Of a stretch of 51,685 nucleotides of DNA, positions 43,201-50,200 are shown piece after piece. Numbering within the stretch: position 1 is the first letter of the stretch; each line of letters starts with the position of its first letter. The position numbers were made by a program, and so were the translations under genes. Below the pieces are notes generated by a model. The model did not search any database and had not been told where the DNA came from. It saw only the letters and a list, made by a program, of their open reading frames with translations. This DNA is from Elusimicrobiota bacterium (GTDB lineage Bacteria; Elusimicrobiota; Elusimicrobia; UBA1565), in the NCBI GenBank assembly GCA_002401485.1, contig NVTF01000061.1:1-51685 (forward strand), in the 5' to 3' direction.

Positions 43201-45702
43201 GGCCGCCTGCGCGCGGAATACGACGTGGATCCCGGCGCTTGGTTTTTTAAGGCTCATTTTTATTCCGACCCGGTTCAGCCCGGCTCGATGGGTTTTGAAA
43301 TGATGCTGCAAATGCTCCAAGTGTTTATGCTTGAGAAAGGCATGCATCATGGCATTGCGGGAGCGCGTTTTGAGCCCGTTGCGATAAATGAAGAAGCCCA
43401 ATGGAAATATCGCGGACAGGTTGTTCCGAAGGATAAAAAAGTAACGGTCACGATTGACATCCTCGAAGAGAAAAATGAAAACGGCGCCCCGACCGTGGTC
43501 GCCAGCGGTTGGATGTGGGTCGATGGACGGCGGATCTACAATGTCGTGCGCATCGGAATGCGTATTGTACCGGGGGAAAAGGATCCCAATGTTCTCGATC
43601 CCGCGACCGAGCAGTGGATCGGTGATCACCGTCCGACCCAGACGCGCCCTGCGCTGCCTATGATGTTCATGGTGGATCGGCTTGCCGCTGCCGCCGCCGC
43701 GCATCGGCCTGAGTTGAAGGTCGTCGGATTGCGAAACGTTAAAGTGATCGGCTGGCTTATTTTGGATGAGGCCAAGCGATTAAGCACCGTCATTAAGGAA
43801 AAAGCCGATGGCGTTTTTATTATCGAACTTTCCGCGGAAGGCGACGGGGGGAAATCCGAGCCGATTTGTTCGGGCGAAGTGTTGATGGCCGGCCACTATT
43901 CGGCGGCCTCCACCCCGGTTTCGCCGCTGGCGGGTCTTAATCGAGTGGAGCCACTGCCGTATGAAACCGGATCCTTGTTCCATGGCCCTTCCTTCCACGT
44001 GTTGGAGTCCCTGCATAACGGATTGGGCGGCGCCAGCGGCACCCTTGCGGCCCATTCTGACGAGGTCCCGTTCGGGTGTCTGAATCAGCTGCTTCTCGAC
44101 GGCGCGTTTCATGTGCTTCCCAATGATGATTTTTCCATCTTCTCTGGCGAACTGCCTGCCGATCACATCGGTTATCCCCTGCGGGTTGAAGAGTTCAAGA
44201 TCTACGGGCCTGCACCCACTGCGGGGTCGGTGCGGTGTGAAGCGCGTTATGAGGGTTTTCACGGCGGGCGCACGTCGGGCATCATCCGCAACCGAATTCA
44301 ATACGTGGTGGACAATAAGGTCTGGGCGGATTTGACGCTTCTTTCCTTGCTGCTGCCCAAAGGTCGTATGGTTCGATTGTCCTCCTCGGCACGAAAGGGA
44401 TTTCTCTCCGGCGGTATGCCGGTTTCCGATACCGTTCTCCTGGAACTCAATGAAGGCGGCGGGCGGGTTCGAGAGTCGGAAGTGAAGCGCCTGGCTTGGT
44501 TCCCCAACATGGTGGAAGACGTGTACGGGGTTTCTGGTTCTGTGGCGGATATGACTGAAGCAATCGCGGTCAAAGAACATGTTGCGTTATTGGCAGGCGC
44601 ACATCCGCGGGATGTTGAGTTCAATAAAAATGATTCCTCAGCACGCTGTCGCCGCACGCCTCTTAATTTGTATCCGATCAGTCTCAAGCGGGTTCGTGGG
44701 GGGACCTCTGTCTCTTCCGCAGGGGCGACGCGTTTGGATCTGGAGTCCGTTTTCTCCTACGCCGAAAATATCTGGGGGGGTCGGCATCCCTTCCTCGAAG
44801 ATTTCTTCACCTCGCTGGCGAATCGATTCGTCGGGCGCGTGGTATTCCCGCAGCCCGATACACACGATGCCTTACGCGGACGGGCGGCGTTGTATTTGTC
44901 CAATTACCAATGCCGTATTGAATCGATCCTGACTCCCTTCTTGTTTACCTATTTGACGGGAAGTCCAACGACGGTCTTGGCTAAGACCGAACATGAACGA
45001 CTCATGATCGGGAAGTTGATCAATTTTATTTCCTCTTGCCCCGGCTACAAAACGCCGACTCCGAATCTGTTCGTGGATAAGGAGGCCCCGATTGATTTTC
45101 TGCGGGTTGTCTCCGACATGGCAAGTCGCTTCCGCGAGGGACATTCGGTGATGGTGCATGTGGAGGGAACACGCCAATTGGATTGCCGAGCGCCTGTTGC
45201 GAACATGAGCTCCGTTTTCTCGGATTTAGCGGTGCGTGAAAATGTTCCGATTGTTCCCGTAAAATACGCGGGGGGGCTGCCGCGCAAGCAGCTCGAAAAA
45301 GGCTTGGTGTATCCCTACGGCTATGCCCGGCAGGATTATTGGATCGGAGCCCCTATCGAAGCCGAAGAACTTACAGAATTGCTTCCGCTGGAGCGCAAAA
45401 AACGTGTTTTGGATGCGATCAACTTTTTGGGTCCCGTCGCCGAAGAAGAACACACGCCGGATCTGAACTTTGATAAACGAGTGCGTGCGTGGACCAAGAA
45501 GACCGGCGCCACCACGTCCTTCACGGTGATTCTGAAGGCCCTTATTGATCTTGAGAGTCCGTGCGACGATACGGTGAAAATTGTCGAAGGCGCGCGGAAA
45601 GGGAAACTTACCCTTCCGGCGACCGAACACGGTCGGTGGCTGGCTGATTTCGCGAAGCTCCTCTACGGACCGCGCGGCCCTGTGATCTCCTCCGGGCGTT
45701 AA
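37276..45702 (+). CDS. pfaC: PfaC-like synthase: KS-CLF-AT-DH-DH-DH-acyltransferase
   Basis: This 2808-residue protein begins with a ketosynthase (Cys182 in DAACASSL). A chain-length-factor-like domain (about 444-750) follows, in which the nucleophile segment reads VCAEELSG. The acyltransferase (about 840-1130) has Ser934 in GISSGE, lacking the usual His before Ser. After an Ala/Pro linker come two double-hotdog dehydratases, with FLHAGRMPAGI, His1601 in NGHFKNDPCMPG and His1994 in KAHFYSDPVQPG. A further PS-DH-like pair (about 2120-2440) has GDHRPTQTRPALP and HGPSFHV. A PlsC-like acyltransferase (about 2470-2700) ends it. Its HxxxxD box is Y2544QCRIE, so the catalytic His is missing, though VEGTR is kept. 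The order matches the large Pfa3 protein of myxobacteria. Confidence 0.9.
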   Translation: MKFEPIAIVSTSCVLPGALNPEELWKLVVEGRDLITNSPANAWGMPLENAIARDESDLKDKSWHDKGGYVRGFDEIFDAGAYGLASDQIKKLDPIFRWTLHCISKGLEPLKKKTDPRRTGLVFGNLAYYSKAAAEFGASIWAPDLPGPETDPRNRFMTGYPALFAAKTFGFEAGAFSVDAACASSLHAVEIACRKLQDREADLMLAGGVCGPDNLLLHTGFTALKALSPTGVSRPFDRSGDGLLPSEGAAFITLKRLDDAIGDQETILGVIRGVGLANDGRAKDLLSPVPAGQIRALNAAYEMSGLSPADISLVECHATGTPVGDPLEIESMKVVFTGLQNLPIGSLKSNMGHLITASGTAAIIKVLMAMRAGVRPPTLHVKDPIEALTGSPFRLLHEAEPWESKGLKRAGINNFGFGGNNAHLILEEWKGQRIKKEKKRAPKNDPICIVGLEAMAAGCSNRKEFERALFSAAADGETPPIEIAYSELRFPPADLRNSTSEQVAVYRLALSALSDVYLKSPKKTGVFIGMQFATESARANFRAKLPEALQDLGDAAYPWTSVGVLGCMPNIITNRINNHFDFQGSSMSVCAEELSGVIALELGARALRAGALDAAVIGAADMSREAAHEAAARAVLPKSRHKAGDAAVVLVLKRLSDARRDGDVVYAQLSEAVGKNAPQEFSLDSLTGRFAHAHAASGLLHVAAAALCLSRNTRLAPEGAARPWLPSAHARTAKIRIDALGDQHAEVVLEETQKASVPVAPIDNPDLAVFSGKSLKELETNILDDLMSKDGPMRLIFVSKDGESRIRQKEIALTWLAKGTIPKTPVTEITRNVFFGDGSLEGEVAFVYTGAASAYVGMGRDLSLAFPEAIDALHAKMNRLEEAAGWIYPEQSSNKRSGADASDKLWGATYLSQLHTSFTRDILGLKPAAALGISSGETNALYALGVWHDMDRMYAEINDSGLYARELAGEFRAAQRAWKSKPAPRWENWSVRLPVAEVKKALAGEPYAYLMIINAPNDVMVGGEAKALDRVIKKLGRERASLIPFELAIHCSVVKKFAAGWRRLHDRVPHRVSGIRFYTNATNTHYNPSRKKVADALTQQAMETVDFPKTVLNAWEDGVRFFVEQGPRDFCSGWINAILGDRPHAAVSIDAVGRSSLLQACRAAAQLACAGAPVEFLKLEARLEELKMHSEKEKGGAAKAVFPIHRPPIQMQSTAVKTVEIVDAPVAVADAAPVAVAPAPTAAAAVVAASGSIADEMLRYHHKITAMHNQFVSQQAVVHNQFLNRGALASGGTIALVEAPVAPAPVAPPAHPALPGPKWNWEQMNTLASGKISSVFGKMFERQDGYFRQVRMPEPPLLLTHRVTGIDAEPGVLGKGTMWTESDVTWDSWFLHAGRMPAGIFVESGQADLLLISWMGIDFLNQSDRIYRLLGCTLRYHDSLPKVGETLVYDIHVDGHAEHQGTRLFFFHYDCKINGKTRLSMRHGQAGFFTDKELDNSAGIIDPIELEGTDDQPSDPARVNCTKNSFTAAELGAFSAGDAYACFGEGFGMTQTHTRTPNIASGRMLLIDSIPELDPKGGPLGRGYLKAAYPLNPDSWFFNGHFKNDPCMPGTLMIEGCFQAMAVYMTAMGYTTDRDGWRFEPVPEEDYDLKCRGQATPKSKGVIYEIFVRELHDGKVPTLFADVLATVDGHKVFLCKRLGLRLVADWPMTSMRELMELKPETRPVHHDDGFEFGYKAAIACAWGPPTMAFGKVYAESEKTGRRVPRLPGPPFHFITRATRVSHPSGIVRPGVEVEIEYEIPSDAWYFSGSGHPVMPHCVLAEAALQTCGWISSYLGIGNDQEGEFFFRNLDGKGTILAEIPPDAGILRTVTTIDSISNAGGMVVQSYTSRSFVGEVCVYELKSVFGHFPAEALAKQVGIPPKVEDRKALDAPSDFLVTMSDRPAKYFNGTAHLPTSRLLAIDRVSGYWPEGGEKGLGRLRAEYDVDPGAWFFKAHFYSDPVQPGSMGFEMMLQMLQVFMLEKGMHHGIAGARFEPVAINEEAQWKYRGQVVPKDKKVTVTIDILEEKNENGAPTVVASGWMWVDGRRIYNVVRIGMRIVPGEKDPNVLDPATEQWIGDHRPTQTRPALPMMFMVDRLAAAAAAHRPELKVVGLRNVKVIGWLILDEAKRLSTVIKEKADGVFIIELSAEGDGGKSEPICSGEVLMAGHYSAASTPVSPLAGLNRVEPLPYETGSLFHGPSFHVLESLHNGLGGASGTLAAHSDEVPFGCLNQLLLDGAFHVLPNDDFSIFSGELPADHIGYPLRVEEFKIYGPAPTAGSVRCEARYEGFHGGRTSGIIRNRIQYVVDNKVWADLTLLSLLLPKGRMVRLSSSARKGFLSGGMPVSDTVLLELNEGGGRVRESEVKRLAWFPNMVEDVYGVSGSVADMTEAIAVKEHVALLAGAHPRDVEFNKNDSSARCRRTPLNLYPISLKRVRGGTSVSSAGATRLDLESVFSYAENIWGGRHPFLEDFFTSLANRFVGRVVFPQPDTHDALRGRAALYLSNYQCRIESILTPFLFTYLTGSPTTVLAKTEHERLMIGKLINFISSCPGYKTPTPNLFVDKEAPIDFLRVVSDMASRFREGHSVMVHVEGTRQLDCRAPVANMSSVFSDLAVRENVPIVPVKYAGGLPRKQLEKGLVYPYGYARQDYWIGAPIEAEELTELLPLERKKRVLDAINFLGPVAEEEHTPDLNFDKRVRAWTKKTGATTSFTVILKALIDLESPCDDTVKIVEGARKGKLTLPATEHGRWLADFAKLLYGPRGPVISSGR

Positions 45703-45707
45703 TCCTA

Positions 45708-46628
45708 ATGGCAGCACGAACCATGCCCGTTTGGCAGTCGATTCCGCTGTGGGTGGGGTTAACCGTGCTGGGTTTTCTCTTTTCTTTTGTGCCGCGCCGT
45801 CTCGAAATGTGGGTTGGGCCGTGGTTCGGTCGATTGGCACTCTGTGTCGCGCCAAAACGACGCCGCACCGCCGAAGAAAACATTCGCCGGTGTTATCCGG
45901 AAAAAACCGCCGAGGAGCAGGCGGACTTGGTTCGCAGAAATTGTGAACATTGGGGACTGATCGGCCTCGAGTTCATGCATCTCTTTTCTCCGGTTCCGGG
46001 TCATTTCGCCCGCTACATCAAAAAGAATTCGGTCATGCATGGATTTGAAAACTGGGAAAAGGCGCATGCCAAAGGAAAGGGCACGATCATCGTGGGCTGC
46101 CACGCGGGGAACTGGGAAATCGCCGCCGGGGCCGGTTGTTTGGCGGGCATGACCTTCATGATAGTCACGCGGCGTTTAACGCCGGAGTGGCTGTTGAAGA
46201 AAATTGAATCCTCCCGGCTGCAGGCCGGCTTAAAAGCCGTCTATCAACCGCGCACGGTCCCGACGATCATGAAAAATCTGCGCAAGGGGGAATGTGTGGG
46301 TTTTGTTATCGACCAATACGCGGGCCCGCCCATGGGCGTCAAAGCGCGTTTCTTCGGCTATAATGTTTACACCCTCGCTGCGGTCGGGCCGCTTGCGCAG
46401 CGAACGGGAGCCGCCATCGTCCCGACCTATAATTACCGGGACGAGAACGGGGTCTTTCAGGTTTTTTTGGAGCCGGAACTCGACTTTGGAGAGGCCGCCG
46501 GGGATGCGGCGCAGACGGCGCAGGTGTTGGCAAACATGGTGGAGAAGCACGTGCGCGATAACGTGACGCAATGGACCTGGGGTCACCGCCGGTTTAAGAA
46601 CGTCGATTTTTCTGATAGGAAAGCCTAA
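45708..46628 (+). CDS. LpxL/HtrB-like lysophospholipid acyltransferase
   Basis: The 306-residue protein belongs to the lipid A lauroyl/myristoyl acyltransferase family. It has one N-terminal membrane anchor (IPLWVGLTVLGFLFSFVPRR), AEENIRRCYPEKT, and the HxxxxE catalytic pair in GCHAGNWEIA (His132, Glu137). Later come GFVIDQYAGPPMGV and FFGYNVYTLAAVGPLAQRTG, also typical. It lies five bases after the Pfa-type gene and is surely co-transcribed. LpxL enzymes take acyl chains from ACP to a lipid acceptor at the inner face of the membrane, so it is a good candidate to transfer the chain made by the synthase. The acceptor need not be lipid A. Confidence 0.9.
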   Translation: MAARTMPVWQSIPLWVGLTVLGFLFSFVPRRLEMWVGPWFGRLALCVAPKRRRTAEENIRRCYPEKTAEEQADLVRRNCEHWGLIGLEFMHLFSPVPGHFARYIKKNSVMHGFENWEKAHAKGKGTIIVGCHAGNWEIAAGAGCLAGMTFMIVTRRLTPEWLLKKIESSRLQAGLKAVYQPRTVPTIMKNLRKGECVGFVIDQYAGPPMGVKARFFGYNVYTLAAVGPLAQRTGAAIVPTYNYRDENGVFQVFLEPELDFGEAAGDAAQTAQVLANMVEKHVRDNVTQWTWGHRRFKNVDFSDRKA

Positions 46629-46645
46629 CTTTTACTATTCTTTTC

Positions 46646-48277
46646 ATGATGAAGCCTTGGTCGTTATTACTCGTCGTATTTTTCGCGCTGCTCGGGGGCT
46701 GCCGTGAGCTGACGCTTGAGGAACAAGCGGAACTCAACATCCCGCCCCAGAACCGCGTCCCCCCCAAATACCTGCGAACCGAAGCTGGCAAACCGTCTAG
46801 CGTTGAGTTGAGTACCACCGATCCGGTGATCCTCAATGCCTTGTTCGAGCTGCTCGAAAAGTCGGATAAAATCGGCGCCAAGGTTTCCAAGCTTGAGGGA
46901 AGCGCCTTTGAAGAGCTGCTGAGTGTCGGGTCCCCCAACGCCTATTTGCTCCGCAATCGTTATCTCAATCCCGGCGTCATGTTGGCGCTCGCCCTCGCTG
47001 AGGATCCGGACCCCGCGCTGCGTTCGCGTCTGGTTGAATACGCCCGATGGGAGCGGTCGATGGATGTCCGTTCGACAGCGCTGACAGCTCTCGCCCGCAT
47101 GCAGAATTTAGAGGATGAACGTTCCCTGCACGAGGCGATGTCTCATCTCAATCCTATTGTTCGATTCGGCGGAATGGAAGCCCTAGGCAATTGGGGAAAG
47201 CCGGAGAAAGCGATTCCGCTGCTCAAATTAGCCGCTGAAAACGACCGCCAACGCGTCCTTCGGGTTTATGCCGCGGGCATGATGGCGCGCCTGGGAAATT
47301 CGGAGGGCCGGGATAAACTCCGTGGCTTCCTCAATGATACCGATTGGGTTGTACATGCCATGGCGGCGCGCTACCTCGGGGATTACGGTGAGGCGGGAGA
47401 TTACGATGTCTTTTTGAGGCGTCTAGACGCTCAGAACACCAACGATTTTGTTTTGGCTGAATATGCGGTCGCTTCGTTGAAATTATTTAAGAAAAAATCC
47501 GCCCCGAAACCGGAACCCCAAAGTGACTCTGACTTCGGGTTGGGTTTTATTTTAGCCCCAATTACGGTGACCGCTCCGCGAGTCGATGCCCCTTTTGGCA
47601 TTAGTTCCAAAATAAACAATGTGCTTCTTCGTTTGCTGGAGTCGCGCAGCGAAGTGCGGCCCGATGACCTGGGCGTGATCAACGACGCCTCGCGCGTATT
47701 CGCCAATTTAACGACGCTCACCGGCCATATGATGCGATTAAGGTATACGGAATTAGGCTTCCTGCTGACGGAAGGTCTTGCGGGGGTCAAGGACTTCTCC
47801 CTTCAGAGTGAACTTCAGACGGTCGCAAGAACCGCGAAAAATCCCCAAATGCGCGCGGCCGCCTTGGTCTCGCTGGGATACACAAAGGAAGAACAATTCG
47901 TGAGTTTGTTCAGGGAAACGATTAACGATCAGAATTTAACGGTGCGTCTCGGGGCGTTTGAGGCCTTGGTGGTCTCCCAGTCGCAGCAAGCATTATTCAT
48001 CGTTGGAGACAAAGCCCAAAATGATCAGTCCTTGTCGGTGCGCGTGATGGCGGCGGCCGCTTACTGGAAAATGGGCAATCCGAGCGGCCGCAATATGCTG
48101 CTGGAATTCGCTGAAAATGAAGATTGGTATGTGCGGGCACATGCGGTCTCGTATTTGGGTGAATTAGGTGACGGTCAGGATTATCGCTACCTATTAGACC
48201 GGCTGAGCCGGGATACGGACGATATTGTGCGTTCAGAGCTGGTCCTTGCTCTGATGCGCCTGAGGGAGAAAAAATGA
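46646..48277 (+). CDS. HEAT-repeat lipoprotein
   Basis: This is a 543-residue protein with a lipoprotein signal ending LLGGC, so it should be lipid-anchored outside the inner membrane. The mature part is built of HEAT/PBS-lyase-like helical repeats: DPALRSRLVEYARWERSMDV, NPIVRFGGMEALGNWGKPEK, WVVHAMAARYLGDYGEAGDY, and near the end WYVRAHAVSYLGELGDGQDY with its following repeat. Such repeats mediate protein contacts and no enzyme motif is seen. It overlaps exbB by four bases (ATGA), so it is probably made with and works beside the ExbB/ExbD/TonB complex. ATG at 46646 and 46649 are both possible starts. Confidence 0.85.
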   Translation: MMKPWSLLLVVFFALLGGCRELTLEEQAELNIPPQNRVPPKYLRTEAGKPSSVELSTTDPVILNALFELLEKSDKIGAKVSKLEGSAFEELLSVGSPNAYLLRNRYLNPGVMLALALAEDPDPALRSRLVEYARWERSMDVRSTALTALARMQNLEDERSLHEAMSHLNPIVRFGGMEALGNWGKPEKAIPLLKLAAENDRQRVLRVYAAGMMARLGNSEGRDKLRGFLNDTDWVVHAMAARYLGDYGEAGDYDVFLRRLDAQNTNDFVLAEYAVASLKLFKKKSAPKPEPQSDSDFGLGFILAPITVTAPRVDAPFGISSKINNVLLRLLESRSEVRPDDLGVINDASRVFANLTTLTGHMMRLRYTELGFLLTEGLAGVKDFSLQSELQTVARTAKNPQMRAAALVSLGYTKEEQFVSLFRETINDQNLTVRLGAFEALVVSQSQQALFIVGDKAQNDQSLSVRVMAAAAYWKMGNPSGRNMLLEFAENEDWYVRAHAVSYLGELGDGQDYRYLLDRLSRDTDDIVRSELVLALMRLREKK

Positions 48278-48882
48278 CCCTACAAACCTTGAAGGTTTTT
48301 GCTCTCTCCGGCGGAGATTGGGTCATTTGGGCGCTGCTGCTTGCCTCGGTGGTTGCGGTTGCGGTGATTGTTGAACGGGCCTTGGTCCTGCGCCGTGAAA
48401 TGGAATCCCTCAATAATTTGAAACAGGCGCTGCAAACGCCGGTCGCTGACGGGGACCACGCAAAAATTGCAGCGGCGCTAAAAAAGTCTGAGGGCGCCTC
48501 GAGCCGAATTCTCGCATCGGCGGTTTCTTCCGGAGGCCGGGCGGCGGTCGAAGACCGAATTGTCGCCTCCGCACTCGATGAAAAACGCTTCCTCGAGACC
48601 CGGTTGCTGATTTTGGGAACCCTCGGCAACAACGCTCCGTTTGTGGGACTCTTTGGAACGGTTCTCGGCGTCATTCGAGCCTTTCACGATTTAGCGGCAC
48701 ATGCGGGTGCGGGTCCGGAAGTGGTGATGCGGGGACTCTCGGAAGCGCTCATCGCGACCGCAGTCGGCCTGTTTGTTGCCATCCCGTGCGTCATCGCGTA
48801 TAACTATTTGCAGAAGCAGGTGCAGGATCTTCTCTCCAGCGTTGAGTCGATGTCCCGTTTGATTCTCGCCGCTGGGAAATAA
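48274..48882 (+). CDS. exbB: ExbB/TolQ-family proton channel protein
   Basis: The 202-residue membrane protein has three hydrophobic helices in the ExbB/TolQ/MotA arrangement: WALLLASVVAVAVIVERALVL near the N-terminus, then APFVGLFGTVLGVIRAF, and ALIATAVGLFVAIPCVIAYN. The GLFGTVxG and LIATAxGLxVAIP motifs are the family signature. With ExbD it forms the inner-membrane motor that uses proton flow to energise TonB. ATGA overlap with the HEAT lipoprotein and a 17-base gap to exbD make this one operon. Confidence 0.94.
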   Translation: MTLQTLKVFALSGGDWVIWALLLASVVAVAVIVERALVLRREMESLNNLKQALQTPVADGDHAKIAAALKKSEGASSRILASAVSSGGRAAVEDRIVASALDEKRFLETRLLILGTLGNNAPFVGLFGTVLGVIRAFHDLAAHAGAGPEVVMRGLSEALIATAVGLFVAIPCVIAYNYLQKQVQDLLSSVESMSRLILAAGK

Positions 48883-48899
48883 CCGCCGCACTCCGCGCC

Positions 48900-49304
48900 A
48901 TGAAGAGCTTGAGCGATCACTCCGGCCCTATTACCGACATCAACGTCACCCCGTTGGTGGACATTATTCTTGTGGTGCTGATCATCTTTATGGCGACCGC
49001 TCCGTTGATCCACCGACGGGAAATCCGCGTGGATGTGCCCAAGGCGAAACACCAATCTCAAGTCGAGCAGAAAGCGCTCACCATTTCTTTTGACAAAGCG
49101 CGCACGCTGCGGTTTCGCGGATCGATTGTCGGGCGTCAAGACCTCACGCGTGCGCTGAGTACGCTGCTAACAAATACTCCGGAGGCCCGCGTCATCCTTT
49201 CCGCGGATGAAGTCCTTCCCTACGGAGACATTGTGGGTGTACTGGATCTCATTCGGGGCGCCGGTCTTAAACGGATCAGTCTCGAGGTCCGCAGTGGCTC
49301 TTAG
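48900..49304 (+). CDS. exbD: ExbD/TolR-family biopolymer transport protein
   Basis: The 134-residue protein has the short cytoplasmic start ITDINVTPLVDIILVVLIIF, with the membrane Asp that takes part in proton transfer (PLVDI). The periplasmic domain ends with the pattern VILSADEVLPYGDIVGVLDL and IRGAGLKRIS, usual for ExbD. It is the partner of the upstream ExbB. Its last 11 bases overlap the likely GTG start of tonB. Confidence 0.94.
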   Translation: MKSLSDHSGPITDINVTPLVDIILVVLIIFMATAPLIHRREIRVDVPKAKHQSQVEQKALTISFDKARTLRFRGSIVGRQDLTRALSTLLTNTPEARVILSADEVLPYGDIVGVLDLIRGAGLKRISLEVRSGS

Positions 49305-50118
49305 TCTTTCACAGGATAATCACGGGGATCTATTCCATCGTTGTCTTGTCGGATCGGCGGTCTTTCATATCGCGCTGCTGCTGATCGGAGGAATGGCGTT
49401 GACCTTTGAGGCGCTCAATCCCTTGGATGGACTTGTCATTGATTTGTCCCTGCCGTTGCGGGATTTTGATTCTAAGGGAGCGGGGCCCAAGGAACTCTCT
49501 CCGACCGCTCCGCCGTTGGCCGTTCCCATTCCGGTAGAACCGGCGCCGCCCGTTGTGGAGCCCGCCCCGGAGCCGGTGGTTGTCCCAGAGCCGGAGCCCG
49601 AACCGATTCCGGTTCCAGCAGCGGAGCCGGAATCGGTACCTGTCCCTGTGGAAGAAATAACGATTGCTCCACCGGTTCAAGAGAAGGCTACACCGGTTCC
49701 TCCCGCGGTGGTTCCGCCGATTGCGGCCTCGCCGCAAGGAGTCGCGGGAGGGGAAGGCACGACAGCGGGCTCGCTTGTGACCGGACCGGAAGGTGGAGGC
49801 GGGACCGGTCCTGCGGGACGGACGATGAACCCGGATGTAATGCCCAAACTTCTCAATCGCGACGAGGTCGTACGGAATTTACGAAGATTTTATCCCGAAG
49901 CCCAACGTTTGGCCGGGCGTGAAGCCAAGGTTATTGTGAAGATTTTTATTGGCATTACCGGGAAGGTCGACAAGGTCGATGTGATGCAAAGCGGGGGGGC
50001 CTCCTTTGACGCAGGAGCCATGGCCGTCGCACAACGCATGCGATTTTCTCCCGCCATGATGGGGGGGCGCCCGGTGGCGGTCGCACTGCCTCAGCTCATT
50101 CTTTTCCGCCTCAATTAA
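49294..50118 (+). CDS. tonB: TonB-family energy transducer
   Basis: From the GTG at 49294, which has GAGG six bases upstream, the protein has 274 residues. One N-terminal membrane helix (VGSAVFHIALLLIGGMALTF) is followed by a long Pro/Glu/Val-rich periplasmic spacer with repeated PEPEPEPIPVP-like runs. The C-terminal TonB domain (about 195-274) reads LAGREAKVIVKIFIGITGKV and ASFDAGAMAVAQRMRFSPAM. It should carry energy from ExbB/ExbD to outer-membrane transporters. An ATG at 49207 in frame would put 29 polar residues before the helix and overlap exbD by 98 bases, so I do not prefer it. No TonB-dependent receptor is in the window. Confidence 0.92.
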   Translation: MALSLSQDNHGDLFHRCLVGSAVFHIALLLIGGMALTFEALNPLDGLVIDLSLPLRDFDSKGAGPKELSPTAPPLAVPIPVEPAPPVVEPAPEPVVVPEPEPEPIPVPAAEPESVPVPVEEITIAPPVQEKATPVPPAVVPPIAASPQGVAGGEGTTAGSLVTGPEGGGGTGPAGRTMNPDVMPKLLNRDEVVRNLRRFYPEAQRLAGREAKVIVKIFIGITGKVDKVDVMQSGGASFDAGAMAVAQRMRFSPAMMGGRPVAVALPQLILFRLN

Positions 50119-50166
50119 AACGCGATTGGCGGAGACCGCTGGAGACAGATCCGCCCGTATTTAGTC

Positions 50167-50195
50167 TTGACTCCCCGTCAGGGACCACTCATACT
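50167..50195 (+). promoter_or_regulatory. Candidate promoter for the GspE/PilB gene
   Basis: TTGACT and CATACT are separated by exactly 17 bases. The -10 ends five bases before the GTG at 50201, so transcription would start at about the start codon. No Shine-Dalgarno sequence is seen before that GTG, which fits leaderless translation. This is an eye match only. Confidence 0.45.
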
Positions 50196-50200
50196 ACGAC

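Noticed and set aside
49207-49293. ATG at 49207 as the tonB start
   Set aside because: It would overlap exbD by 98 bases and place 29 unrelated residues before the membrane helix; GTG 49294 has a ribosome binding site.
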